Shown piece after piece: positions 63,337 to 63,516 of a DNA stretch of 63,516 nucleotides (the stretch's first letter is position 1; each line of letters starts with the position of its first letter). Below the pieces are notes generated by a model that made no database searches, had not been told where the DNA came from, and worked only from the letters and a program-made list of their open reading frames with translations. The stretch spans positions 1-63,516 of the forward strand of contig DCKG01000031.1 in assembly GCA_002320605.1 (NCBI GenBank), written 5' to 3'. This DNA comes from Bacteroidales bacterium UBA1680 (GTDB lineage Bacteria > Bacteroidota > Bacteroidia > Bacteroidales > UBA932). The position numbers were made by a program, and so were the translations under genes.

Positions 63337-63516
63337 GACTAGGTGGGTCGTACAGGATGACGTGGTTGGTCGGTACAGGATTACGGGGCTGGTCGTTTAT
63401 AATATAGAGCGTTGGTCGTACGGGATGAACATAGTGGAATTTCGTAAAGTGCTGTCGGAGTATGTCCTTCCGGAGGCTCTGCAAAGGTGTGCCGGTCGAC
63501 AACGTGGCTCTTGGGA

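Larger units (their letters stand above)
62808..63516. other. Repeat-rich non-coding end of window
   Basis: Over 700 bases without a credible gene. It holds a hairpin with T-run (63144-63168), a dispersed repeat copy (63155-63257), a 21-base hairpin (63316-63336) and three imperfect copies of a GGTCGTACAGGATGAC-like string (63346-63430). The small frames through it look like translated repeats, not proteins. Confidence 0.6.

Overview
The window looks like a chromosomal segment of a gut-type Bacteroidales bacterium (inference). The signs are two SusC/SusD pairs, BACON, DUF4886, DUF1735, DUF4855, DUF4199 and DUF4295 proteins, a TPR-containing hybrid two-component regulator with an AraC output domain, and repeated promoters with the Bacteroidetes -7 box TAnnTTTG just ahead of start codons. 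Base composition is near balanced. No rRNA, tRNA or CRISPR array was recognised.

Left part (1-11.4 kb): rsgA; a decayed LytS/LytTR two-component locus in which a frameshifted DUF4143-type ATPase now lies; a Cthe_2159-like beta-helix lipoprotein; a flippase and an SGNH hydrolase in one operon; a GlpT/UhpT-family antiporter diverging from it; and a hybrid histidine kinase/AraC regulator. Accessory stretch (11.5-23.9 kb): a three-gene leftward cluster (lysozyme-like protein plus two large unrecognised paralogues sharing an RPWF domain) behind a 500-base AT-rich control region with repeated AAAAGTCCTAA motifs; a beta-helix protein and a Big_2 lipoprotein; a RAYT-like HUH transposase gene between two arrays of 50-base hairpin repeats; and a compact DUF5674 two-gene module.

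Middle (23.9-30 kb): a CoA-transferase and mazG from overlapping divergent promoters, an amber-interrupted small gene coupled to mazG, a GH20 hexosaminidase, and a ROK regulator fused to a CBM9-like domain. From 30.2 to 54.8 kb lies a large polysaccharide utilisation locus. A leftward pair (BACON/GLUG lipoprotein, DUF4886) diverges from a tightly packed rightward run of 14 genes: phosphodiester glycosidase, SusC/SusD, DUF1735, two DUF4855 proteins, a second SusC/SusD, a TIM-barrel hydrolase-like protein, a SIS-domain protein, a split Gfo/Idh-like pair, an MFS transporter and a GH89 alpha-N-acetylglucosaminidase. The enzymes point to an alpha-linked, possibly phosphodiester-linked, GlcNAc glycan. 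The model is surface capture (SusD, DUF1735, DUF4855), TonB-driven import (SusC), periplasmic trimming (GH89, GH20) and unusual cytoplasmic sugar chemistry, with the ROK-CBM9 protein as sensor.

Right part (55-62.8 kb) is housekeeping: a GT2 glycosyltransferase with a DUF4199 protein, thrS-infC-rpmI-rplT-lepB, rpmB-rpmG-DUF4295, and a HAD phosphatase. The last 700 bases are non-coding and repeat-rich; one 100-base stretch matches a segment next to the DUF5674 module.
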